Below, one piece after another: positions 12,853 to 19,663 of a stretch of DNA of 19,663 nucleotides. The translations under genes were made by a program, and so were the position numbers. Position 1 is the stretch's first letter, and each line of letters opens with the position of its first letter. The stretch covers positions 1-19,663 of the forward strand of contig JANNFN010000120.1 in assembly GCA_031379885.1 (NCBI GenBank). The letters run 5' to 3'. Below the pieces are notes generated by a model. It was not told the DNA's origin and ran no database searches. It worked only from the letters and a program-made list of their open reading frames with translations. This stretch comes from Methylotenera_A sp031379885 (GTDB lineage: Bacteria > Pseudomonadota > Gammaproteobacteria > Burkholderiales > Methylophilaceae).

Positions 12853-14292
12853 TTGCTGCGCGATTTAAATAAAGCATACCCAACAATTTTATGGGCAACC
12901 ATAATAATTGCAATCATCGTGTTTTTCTGGAGTTTAGGTGGTGTTGAGTTGATGTCGCTTAACGAAGGGCGACGCGCATTGGCCATAAAAGAAATGGTAT
13001 CTGGCGGTGACTGGGTATTACCGCATCTTAATGGCGAATTGTATTTAACCAAACCACCTTTACTGTACTGGCTATCTGCTAGTTTCGCTTTGGTGTGGGG
13101 TGTGAATGAGTGGGCATTGCGCTTACCATCTGCTCTGGCAGCCATAGTGGTTTTATATATGGTTTATCGATATACATACAAACAAGCAGGGCAGTGGGCA
13201 GCGTTGTTTTCGATTCAACTTTTGATAGCTAATCTTGGTTTTGCCATGCTGGCTCGACGTTGTGAGATTGAAATGTTGCTGACAGCACTTTGTGTTGGCT
13301 CGCTTCTTTCTGCTTTGCAATATATACAGAATACACCTAATCAAAATCCAGCCAATAAAAACTGGATATATCTCAGCTACTTTCTTTTGGCTTTGGCGCT
13401 CATTACCAAAGGGCCTTTGGTGTTGCTACTTGTGACTTTGCCACTGCTGGCGGCGGCGGTTAATACTAAAAATCCACATATCAAAACAGTGTTGCTCAAT
13501 TGGCGTGGTTGGTTGATCTTTTTCGTCGTGGGTTTGGCTTGGTATGCGTTAGTGAGCTGGAAGTTAGGCTTCGATATATGGGCAACTGTAGCTAAGCGAG
13601 ATATGCTGGAAAAAATGCAGGGTGATAGTGCTAAACCACTTTTGAGTTATATCGGCTGGATTGCAGTGGATTTTCTACTATTAATCTCTCTATTCTTAGT
13701 TCGTACTAAAGATACCTTTAAACAACAAATTCAGTGTCCCAATCAACTTGTCTTAGTGCTGGCCACTATCTTACCACTAGTTATATTTTCTTTATTTAGT
13801 AATAAACATGCTAAATATCTACTTCCGATATACCCGCTCATTGCAATTTTATTGGCGATTAAGCTCGCATCAATTTATGATGCTGCAAAAGAGGGCGCAA
13901 GGAAATTAATTGCTATTATCGGTTTATTACTTCTCATTGGTTTTGCGGTATTTTATGCAATATTAGAGCCTAAAGTATTTGCATATCGAGTGGCAGTTTT
14001 TCCAGCTTTCAGTAAGTGGGTTTCGAGTATAAAAGAGGGTAACTTATATGCTTATCAAGATATTGACAGTCGATTGGTTTATTATGCCAATAGACCGATT
14101 AAAGTATTAGACAAAAGAATGTTAGAAGAAGCTAGAAACACTAAAGAATCGTTTTTATTATTGGTTGAAACTGATAATTTAAGTACGATTAAATTAGAAG
14201 CTGATTGCAAGGTAAAAGAATTTAGTCCGTACTTAAAAAACAATAAGTCCTTAACAGTTTTTGGGTTTGGACAGGCGTGTCATAATAGTTAA
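12853..14292 (+). CDS. ArnT/PMT-like GT-C glycosyltransferase (GT39/GT83 type)
   Basis: This is an integral inner-membrane transferase that takes a sugar from a polyprenyl phosphate on the periplasmic side and places it on lipid A or LPS core. The 479 residues hold about ten or more hydrophobic spans, beginning at 11-29. The first periplasmic loop carries the acidic and arginine pattern SLNEGRRA (35-42) and GDWVLPHLNGELYLTKPPLLYWL (52-74), the hallmark of ArnT and related enzymes. The soluble C-terminal region starts at about residue 390. The TTG start at 12853 is preferred: the first in-frame ATG (12952) would delete the first span. GAGTGA at 12841-12846 may be the ribosome site. ArnT itself is longer (about 550), so this is nearer to the shorter Rgt-like members. 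Sugar and acceptor are inferred. Confidence 0.87.
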   Translation: MLRDLNKAYPTILWATIIIAIIVFFWSLGGVELMSLNEGRRALAIKEMVSGGDWVLPHLNGELYLTKPPLLYWLSASFALVWGVNEWALRLPSALAAIVVLYMVYRYTYKQAGQWAALFSIQLLIANLGFAMLARRCEIEMLLTALCVGSLLSALQYIQNTPNQNPANKNWIYLSYFLLALALITKGPLVLLLVTLPLLAAAVNTKNPHIKTVLLNWRGWLIFFVVGLAWYALVSWKLGFDIWATVAKRDMLEKMQGDSAKPLLSYIGWIAVDFLLLISLFLVRTKDTFKQQIQCPNQLVLVLATILPLVIFSLFSNKHAKYLLPIYPLIAILLAIKLASIYDAAKEGARKLIAIIGLLLLIGFAVFYAILEPKVFAYRVAVFPAFSKWVSSIKEGNLYAYQDIDSRLVYYANRPIKVLDKRMLEEARNTKESFLLLVETDNLSTIKLEADCKVKEFSPYLKNNKSLTVFGFGQACHNS

Positions 14293-14319
14293 CTTATTGA
14301 TATAAAAAGAGAAGGTGTA

Positions 14320-15648
14320 ATGAATATAACAGTAGTAGGCACTGGGTATGTGGGTTTAGTGAGCGGTACTTGCTTAGCGGAGGTTGGCAATGATGTTCTT
14401 TGCCTAGATGTGGATCCAGCTAAGATTAAGATATTAGAAGAGGGTGGAATTCCGATTCACGAGCCAGGTCTCTTGGAAATGGTGCGTCGTAATGTGGTTG
14501 CTGGACGCTTAAAATTTACTACTGATATTAAGCATGCGGTAGATTTTGGTGATGTGCAGTTTATAGCCGTCGGCACACCTCCAGATGAAGACGGTTCTGC
14601 CGACCTGCAATATGTTGTTGCTGCTGCAAGAAATATTGGCAAATACATGACTAACTATAAAGTTGTTGTTGATAAGTCAACCGTGCCAGTTGGCACTGCC
14701 GACAAGGTTAAAGCTGCGATAGCAGAAGAACTTATAGCACGTAAAGCAACTGTTAAATTTAGCGTTGTTTCAAATCCAGAGTTCTTAAAGGAGGGCGCAG
14801 CTGTAGAAGACTTTATGCGACCTGATCGCATTGTGATTGGTGCGGAAGACGAACAAAGTAAAGAAGCCATGCGGGCTCTGTACGCTCCGTTTCAACGTAA
14901 TCACGAACGTTTGGTGATGATGGATGTACGTTCAGCCGAGCTTACTAAATATGCGGCTAACGCCATGCTGGCAACCCGTATTAGTTTTATGAATGAGCTC
15001 GCTAATCTAGCAGAAATTTTAGGTGCAGATATTGAAGCGGTGCGCAAAGGCATAGGTTCAGACCCACGCATTGGCTATGATTTTCTATATTCTGGCTGTG
15101 GTTATGGTGGTTCGTGTTTCCCTAAGGACGTGAAGGCACTGATTAGTACTGGTAATAATAATGGCTATGATTTAAAAGTGCTGAATGCAGTTGAAGCGGC
15201 GAACGACTTGCAAAAACAAGTGCTTACGGAAAAAATAAAAAAGCATTTTGGCAAAAACCTATCAGGCAAGCATTTTGCAGTTTGGGGATTAGCATTTAAA
15301 CCAAATACGGACGACATGCGCGAAGCCACTAGCCGTGTGTTGATAAATGATTTACTCCAAGCGGGCGCAACGGTGACTGCCTACGACCCTGTGGCCATGG
15401 ATGAAGCCAAACGAATTTTTAATGGTATTGCAGGTTTAACCTTTGCTGAAGCGCCTAGTCAAGCCCTAAATAATGCTGATGCATTGGTGATTATCACAGA
15501 GTGGAAAGAATTTAGAAATCCTGATTTTTTACAAATAAAACAAAAACTTAAAGCTAACATCATTTTTGATGGGCGGAATATGTACGACCCAGCAACAGTA
15601 AAAAATGCAGGTGTAGCATACCGTTCAATTGGACGTTTAAGTCATTAA
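14320..15648 (+). CDS. ugd: UDP-glucose 6-dehydrogenase
   Basis: This enzyme oxidises UDP-glucose to UDP-glucuronate with two NAD+ in the cytoplasm. The 442 residues show the Rossmann motif GTGYVGL (7-13), the NAD contact DKSTVPVGT (118-126), NPEFLKEGAA (152-161), ELTKYAANA (207-215, with K210) and the catalytic cysteine C266 in CGYGGSCFPKD (260-270). The C-terminal UDP-binding domain begins with WGLAFKPNTDDMREA. A good ribosome site, GAAGG at 14311-14315, precedes the ATG. The next gene starts immediately after its stop, so the two are co-translated in sequence. Its product is the substrate of the neighbouring 4-epimerase-like enzyme, and it supports uronic-acid decoration of the surface glycan. 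Confidence 0.96.
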   Translation: MNITVVGTGYVGLVSGTCLAEVGNDVLCLDVDPAKIKILEEGGIPIHEPGLLEMVRRNVVAGRLKFTTDIKHAVDFGDVQFIAVGTPPDEDGSADLQYVVAAARNIGKYMTNYKVVVDKSTVPVGTADKVKAAIAEELIARKATVKFSVVSNPEFLKEGAAVEDFMRPDRIVIGAEDEQSKEAMRALYAPFQRNHERLVMMDVRSAELTKYAANAMLATRISFMNELANLAEILGADIEAVRKGIGSDPRIGYDFLYSGCGYGGSCFPKDVKALISTGNNNGYDLKVLNAVEAANDLQKQVLTEKIKKHFGKNLSGKHFAVWGLAFKPNTDDMREATSRVLINDLLQAGATVTAYDPVAMDEAKRIFNGIAGLTFAEAPSQALNNADALVIITEWKEFRNPDFLQIKQKLKANIIFDGRNMYDPATVKNAGVAYRSIGRLSH

Positions 15649-16641
15649 ATGAAAGTGTTGCTCACTGGTGTTGCAGGCTTTATCGGACATTCGGTCTGTT
15701 TAAGTTTGCTAGCACGTGGCGATACTGTGGTTGGAGTTGATAACCTGAATGATTATTACGATGTAAGCTTGAAACTAGCGCGGCTAGCTTCAATTCAAGC
15801 ACATCCTAATGCAAAAAACTTTAAGTTTGTTAAATCAGATCTGGCCGAGCAAGTCGCTACAGCAAAATTGTTCCAAGATGAAAAGCCAGACAGTGTAGTT
15901 CATCTTGCGGCACAAGCGGGTGTACGCTATTCGCTTGAAAATCCATATGCCTATATCAACAGCAACATCGTTGCATTCACCAATGTTTTAGAGAGCTGCA
16001 GGACGATAAAACCACAACATTTAGTCTATGCAAGTTCATCTAGCGTATATGGAGGAAATACTAAATTACCGTTTTCAGAGACGGATAATGTAGATCATCC
16101 GGTGAGCTTGTATGCAGCAACCAAAAAGGCTAACGAGCTGATGGCACACACCTACAGCCACCTTTACAACATCCCAACCACTGGCCTACGTTTCTTTACA
16201 GTATATGGCCCGTGGGGCAGGCCAGATATGGCGCCATTTTTATTTGCGGATGCGATTTTTAAAGGCAAGCCTATTCAAGTGTTTAATCACGGCGATATGA
16301 TGCGCGATTTTACTTATATTGATGATATTGTTGAAGGCGTAATACGCGTGCTAAATAAGCCTGCAACACCTGCCCTGCAGGCCAATAAACACGCGCCTTA
16401 TAGGCTATTCAATATTGGCAATAATCAACCTGAAAAGTTGCTAGATTTTATTGGCTTGCTGGAAGATGCGATTGGTAAAAAAGCCACAAAAGATTTTCTG
16501 CCAATGCAGCCAGGGGACGTAAAATCGACCTATGCAGATACGACAGCATTAAATGCGTGGGTAGGGTTTAAACCGAATACGCCTTTGCAAACTGGCGTAG
16601 AGAAGTTTGTAAACTGGTACCGCGATTATTATCACATTTAA
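15649..16641 (+). CDS. NAD-dependent epimerase, probable UDP-glucuronate 4-epimerase
   Basis: This extended short-chain dehydrogenase converts the 4-hydroxyl of a UDP-sugar. The 330 residues show the Rossmann glycine motif TGVAGFIG (6-13), VDNLNDYYDVSLK (30-42), HLAAQAGVRYS (85-95), the catalytic YAATK (Y155, K159) with serines at 129-132, and RFFTVYGPWGRPDMAPF (181-197). DNLNDYYD, GPWGRPDM and LPMQPGDV are the wording of UDP-glucuronate 4-epimerases (LpsL/CapI type) rather than GalE. Expected reaction: UDP-GlcA to UDP-GalA. The gene abuts ugd with no spacer, so the substrate is made by the immediate neighbour. The sugar specificity is strongly suggested but not proven. Confidence 0.9.
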   Translation: MKVLLTGVAGFIGHSVCLSLLARGDTVVGVDNLNDYYDVSLKLARLASIQAHPNAKNFKFVKSDLAEQVATAKLFQDEKPDSVVHLAAQAGVRYSLENPYAYINSNIVAFTNVLESCRTIKPQHLVYASSSSVYGGNTKLPFSETDNVDHPVSLYAATKKANELMAHTYSHLYNIPTTGLRFFTVYGPWGRPDMAPFLFADAIFKGKPIQVFNHGDMMRDFTYIDDIVEGVIRVLNKPATPALQANKHAPYRLFNIGNNQPEKLLDFIGLLEDAIGKKATKDFLPMQPGDVKSTYADTTALNAWVGFKPNTPLQTGVEKFVNWYRDYYHI

Positions 16642-16656
16642 CGGTTTATCAATCGA

Positions 16657-17571
16657 ATGAATCAGTTAAAATTTGTATCGGTTTTAATCGTTAATTACAA
16701 CACCGCAAAATATGCTGAAGCTTGTATCAAATCCTTATTAAATCAAAGAAATATCAAATTAGAGATTATAGTTGTAGATAATGCGAGCGTAGATGACAGC
16801 GTAAACGTATTAAAAAATGTTTTTGGCAAAAAAATCATACTGATCGAAAGTAAAGAAAATCTAGGTTTTGGCAGAGCCAATAATCTCGCGGCAGGCAAGG
16901 CAAAGGGCGAATTTATTCTGTCACTAAATCCAGATACTGAAATTCAAGATCAGCTAGCAATATCCAAGATGGTGGATTTTTTGGCGGGGAATCAGCGTTT
17001 AGGCATGGTTGGCCCTAAGATTCATGAGCCAAGAAAAAATAAATATGTCACCCCCCGTTTATCTTATCCATCATCAAAAAAACTAAAATTTAATCAAAAC
17101 TTTAAGCAATTACCTGGCAAGATTGCGTGGTTGTTAGGCGCTTGTTTGCTGCTTAGGCACGAAGTTTATCAAGAAATTTCTGGGTTTGATCCTGATTATT
17201 TTCTGTATGGAGAAGATGCGGATATAGGCTTGCGCTTGCGTAAGCATGGTTATGAGATTGGGTACTGTGAGGCTGCAACAATTATCCATGTCGCAGGTGC
17301 GAGCGAGTTTGGTGCAGATTCGCTAGACAAATGGCTTCGAAAAAAGCGTGGCGTATTTCTTTTTTTCACGAAGCATTACGACCAAAGAGATGTATTAAAA
17401 ACAGCCAAAAATACAATCATCAAATCAAAGTTATATTTGGCTACTTTATGGGTTACAAGCATATTTCGTAATAAAAATAATATTGCATTTTTGGATAAGA
17501 AGCATCGCTTGCAGGCTACTATTATCGCCGCCAAAGAGGTAATTAATCAATTTGAACCGCCAAGTAACTAA
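16657..17571 (+). CDS. Family 2 glycosyltransferase (rhamnosyltransferase-like)
   Basis: This is a GT-A transferase of 304 residues, of the large group containing WbbL-type O-antigen enzymes. Motifs are VLIVNYNTAKYAEACIKSLL (9-28), VVDNASVDDS (39-48), ENLGFGRANN (67-76), the metal-binding NPDTE (91-95), GACLLLRHEV (161-170) and FDPDYFLYGEDADIGLR (177-193). The C-terminal region is basic and hydrophobic, consistent with binding at the membrane. It follows the epimerase by 15 bases without a strong Shine-Dalgarno and converges with the minus-strand membrane gene 14 bases away. The sugar cannot be assigned; surface-glycan assembly is the expected role. Confidence 0.86.
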   Translation: MNQLKFVSVLIVNYNTAKYAEACIKSLLNQRNIKLEIIVVDNASVDDSVNVLKNVFGKKIILIESKENLGFGRANNLAAGKAKGEFILSLNPDTEIQDQLAISKMVDFLAGNQRLGMVGPKIHEPRKNKYVTPRLSYPSSKKLKFNQNFKQLPGKIAWLLGACLLLRHEVYQEISGFDPDYFLYGEDADIGLRLRKHGYEIGYCEAATIIHVAGASEFGADSLDKWLRKKRGVFLFFTKHYDQRDVLKTAKNTIIKSKLYLATLWVTSIFRNKNNIAFLDKKHRLQATIIAAKEVINQFEPPSN

Positions 17572-17585
17572 TATATAAAAGTAGA

Positions 17586-19142
17586 TTATTTTTTTGTATA
17601 AAGTAGAATTTCTTTCTTTCCTCTTAAACCAAGAAACTCCTTGGCAACTTTGAATTGAGGCAGCTTCTCATCTAATATCTTTTTTCTTGCAGCATATTTT
17701 CCATCAATATCTAAATTAATCGCAAGGTAATCGTATTGGTAAATGGAGCCATCCGCGATTGCTTTTTGTGTGTAATCCCAATATTCATAGCCTCTTCCGG
17801 CATATGGTGCGCCAGCAAAATAGCGCGATCTTGGTGTGACAAAAAATACTTTGTTATTGGAGATTTGGTGTTGCTTTAGATATGCAACCGCATCTTGTTC
17901 AAAATTGTAACCCGCACGTTTAGGCAATATATTTTTAATTGCGAACAAGGTAATTAAAGCGACTAAGATAAAAAACATTATTTTTTGCCAACGCTTATTT
18001 ATTTGATGGGCGCGTATTTTTTCAACAAGTGATGCAAAGTGAAACGCTGCAAAAATCAGCAAGATAAATGCCAGTGCAATAATATACCGACTAGAGAGTA
18101 TAAATACACTGGCGATTATCATGCAGGCATTGATCAGTGCAAGCGCGCATGCCCAACGTAAAATATGCCGCGTATCGGTTTGTATAGTTTGACTGTGAGG
18201 CTGGTTGGTGTAACTCAATGCAAAAATACCTGCCACCGGCCAGCCAATAAGGCTGATGACCTTGAAAATGGTGATGCTTATTAAACTAATGATGAGACCC
18301 ATCATGCCATAATCATCGAAAAAATTGCCAAGCACTTTTTCACTCATAATGTTGGCTTTTATGTGAAAAGACTGTGAAATATCGGCCAGCATTCTAGGAA
18401 AAATCGTAACCGTTTCCTGCAATCTACCGAAATCACTTAAATGTACCGAAGGCAATATGATTATTGCACCAGTAATTATAAATAAAGCAAAAATGGGAAT
18501 AAAGTTTACTTTAAAAACATTGTTAACTCTTTGTTTTATATTAAATTCTCTCTGCATTAATAGTATTAATGGTATACCAATTAAATAAGTTATCGCTTCA
18601 ATTCTAAACAGCACCGCGAGGACTGCGTAAACTTGCCAAAGCAGGGCATCACTGAATTTTTTATTGCGATAAAACCGAATAAAATATACTAAGCTGCTCA
18701 GGAACATCGCCCAAAAGCCTTGGTCGCGCAATAGCATTGGCAGCACATCGCCAACGATGTACGAAGAGCTGAGTAATAAAAAACCACCGCAAATAATGGT
18801 AGTTTTATTGCCGCCAGCAAGTTTGATTAAGCTAATAAAACTGTAGGTGGTAATACCAAAAAATATTACATTGAGTATTTGCGCTGAAGTTTGTATCTCA
18901 AGATGCGTAAGTTGATGAATGGCGCTGATGAGTGTGGGATAAAGTGGCCAATTAAATAACGCAAGGCTTTGTTTCCACTCGCCAATTGTGATTAATCTCG
19001 CCATTTCAAAATACAGCACAGAGTCATCGTTTATCCAACCATGCTGTATGTAAATTACTTGGCAAGTAATTGCCACCGCAAGTACAGTGATTAACTTTTG
19101 TAGTTGGGTTTCGCTAAGTGCTGATAGTTTTTTTGGAAGCAT
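17586..19142 (-). CDS. Polytopic membrane protein, putative GT-C glycosyltransferase
   Basis: This is a 518-residue integral membrane protein with many hydrophobic spans (first at about 17-33) and a soluble C-terminal part. After the first span it carries HGWINDDSVLYFEMARL (34-50). The adjacent aspartates D39 and D40 are positioned like the catalytic acidic residues in the first extracytoplasmic loop of GT-C enzymes. The layout resembles PMT_2/GT39-like proteins that take sugars from polyprenyl phosphate, but the KPPL motif of ArnT is absent. I do not recognise a named homologue. It lies 20 bases after the acetyltransferase gene on the same strand, so both are probably one transcript coming from the right. 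The stop-side spacer to the convergent GT2 is only 14 bases and shows no hairpin. Confidence 0.65.
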   Translation of the reverse strand: MLPKKLSALSETQLQKLITVLAVAITCQVIYIQHGWINDDSVLYFEMARLITIGEWKQSLALFNWPLYPTLISAIHQLTHLEIQTSAQILNVIFFGITTYSFISLIKLAGGNKTTIICGGFLLLSSSYIVGDVLPMLLRDQGFWAMFLSSLVYFIRFYRNKKFSDALLWQVYAVLAVLFRIEAITYLIGIPLILLMQREFNIKQRVNNVFKVNFIPIFALFIITGAIIILPSVHLSDFGRLQETVTIFPRMLADISQSFHIKANIMSEKVLGNFFDDYGMMGLIISLISITIFKVISLIGWPVAGIFALSYTNQPHSQTIQTDTRHILRWACALALINACMIIASVFILSSRYIIALAFILLIFAAFHFASLVEKIRAHQINKRWQKIMFFILVALITLFAIKNILPKRAGYNFEQDAVAYLKQHQISNNKVFFVTPRSRYFAGAPYAGRGYEYWDYTQKAIADGSIYQYDYLAINLDIDGKYAARKKILDEKLPQFKVAKEFLGLRGKKEILLYTKK

Positions 19143-19162
19143 AAATCTGTGAGTTCTATTCG

Positions 19163-19663
19163 CTAGGGTGATTGTCTATTTTTAGCGTATTCAAGAAAAC
19201 TTGAAATGTCATCCGAACAAAGTAAATCCACCACACTAAGCACCTCATCTTCTGGCCAGTTCCACCATGCGCTTTTTAACAATGATTCACGCATAGGCTC
19301 ATCAAAGCGCCAGCGAATATGCTTGGCCGGGTTGCCACCAACAATTTCGTATGGCGCTACATCTTTTGTTACCATTGCTCCGTTCGCAACAACTGCACCA
19401 TGACCAATAGCAATGCCTGATAAAATAGTACTGTTTTCACATAACCAAACATCACTTCCTATTATTACATTTCCGTTAGTTGTAGCAGAGTTTATAATAT
19501 GTTCCGATTCACTAAAAAATATAGGGAAACGATAGGTTGTAATCCAATCAGTACGGTGATTTCCACCTAAAAATATTTGCACGTTTCTGGCTATAGAACA
19601 GTAATTACCTATAGTCAACATTGCATCGGGATGTGCATGTTTTACATTGGGCACACCGTAACA
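19163..19663 (-). CDS. Hexapeptide-repeat O-acetyltransferase (CatB/Vat-like), partial at window edge
   Basis: This is a left-handed beta-helix acetyltransferase that moves acetyl from acetyl-CoA to a hydroxyl, probably of a sugar. The frame is open to the last base, so the true start lies beyond the window; the GTG at 19654 is probably internal. The 166 visible residues show GNYCSIARNVQIFLGGNHR, with the expected catalytic histidine of the xenobiotic acetyltransferase group in GGNHRTDW. Hexapeptide turns (VIIGSDVWLCENSTILSG, IAIGHGAVVANGAMV) and VGGNPAKHIRWRF follow. Such enzymes are common in O-antigen clusters. It precedes the membrane transferase gene by 20 bases. The acceptor is not known. 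Confidence 0.86.
   Translation of the reverse strand, partial: CYGVPNVKHAHPDAMLTIGNYCSIARNVQIFLGGNHRTDWITTYRFPIFFSESEHIINSATTNGNVIIGSDVWLCENSTILSGIAIGHGAVVANGAMVTKDVAPYEIVGGNPAKHIRWRFDEPMRESLLKSAWWNWPEDEVLSVVDLLCSDDISSFLEYAKNRQSP

Noticed and set aside
17572..17600. T-rich stretch between the convergent genes as a terminator
   Set aside because: A T-run is present but no stem-forming inverted repeat could be found before it on either strand.

Overview
The window reads as a chromosomal lipopolysaccharide (LPS) region of a Gram-negative proteobacterium. It is AT-leaning and gene-dense, with short spacers. I saw no tRNA, rRNA, CRISPR array, insertion sequence or phage gene. The core-oligosaccharide genes (waaG, waaP, an lpxL-type acyltransferase) beside a 6-phosphogluconate dehydratase/KDPG aldolase pair would fit a betaproteobacterial methylotroph of the Methylophilaceae type. 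That assignment is an inference from memory of protein style, not something the DNA proves.

Bases 1-8272 are a core-oligosaccharide assembly and decoration block. It holds the 3' part of waaG, waaP, an opposite-strand lipid A acyltransferase, an InaA/Kdo-family kinase, a GT2 glycosyltransferase, a 2-oxoglutarate/Fe(II) oxygenase, a protein with two kinase-like domains in tandem, and a WapO-like carbamoyltransferase. The order resembles, from memory, the waaG-waaP-wapP-wapQ-kinase-carbamoyltransferase block of Pseudomonas aeruginosa, but with an oxygenase, a glycosyltransferase and the acyltransferase inserted. Together the genes suggest an inner core that is phosphorylated, carbamoylated and possibly hydroxylated.

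Bases 8273-11044 hold the Entner-Doudoroff pair edd and eda. A good sigma70-type promoter precedes edd. The 190-bp spacer between the genes contains a large A/T-flanked palindrome and a short repeat-like palindrome. A clear intrinsic terminator follows eda.

Bases 11045-16641 encode a HAD phosphatase, a soluble DPM1-like GT2, a small LAB_N membrane protein, an ArnT/PMT-like GT-C transferase, UDP-glucose 6-dehydrogenase and a UDP-glucuronate 4-epimerase-like protein. These could form a complete route: UDP-Glc to UDP-GlcA to UDP-GalA, then a polyprenyl-phosphate uronic acid, then transfer to LPS in the periplasm. The sugar identity is inferred.

Bases 16642-19663 hold another GT2 on the + strand. 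Convergent to it, on the - strand, are a multi-membrane-span GT-C-like protein and a hexapeptide O-acetyltransferase cut by the window edge. These look like O-antigen or surface-glycan genes. Several genes use TTG or GTG starts, sometimes with a clear Shine-Dalgarno that fixes the choice.
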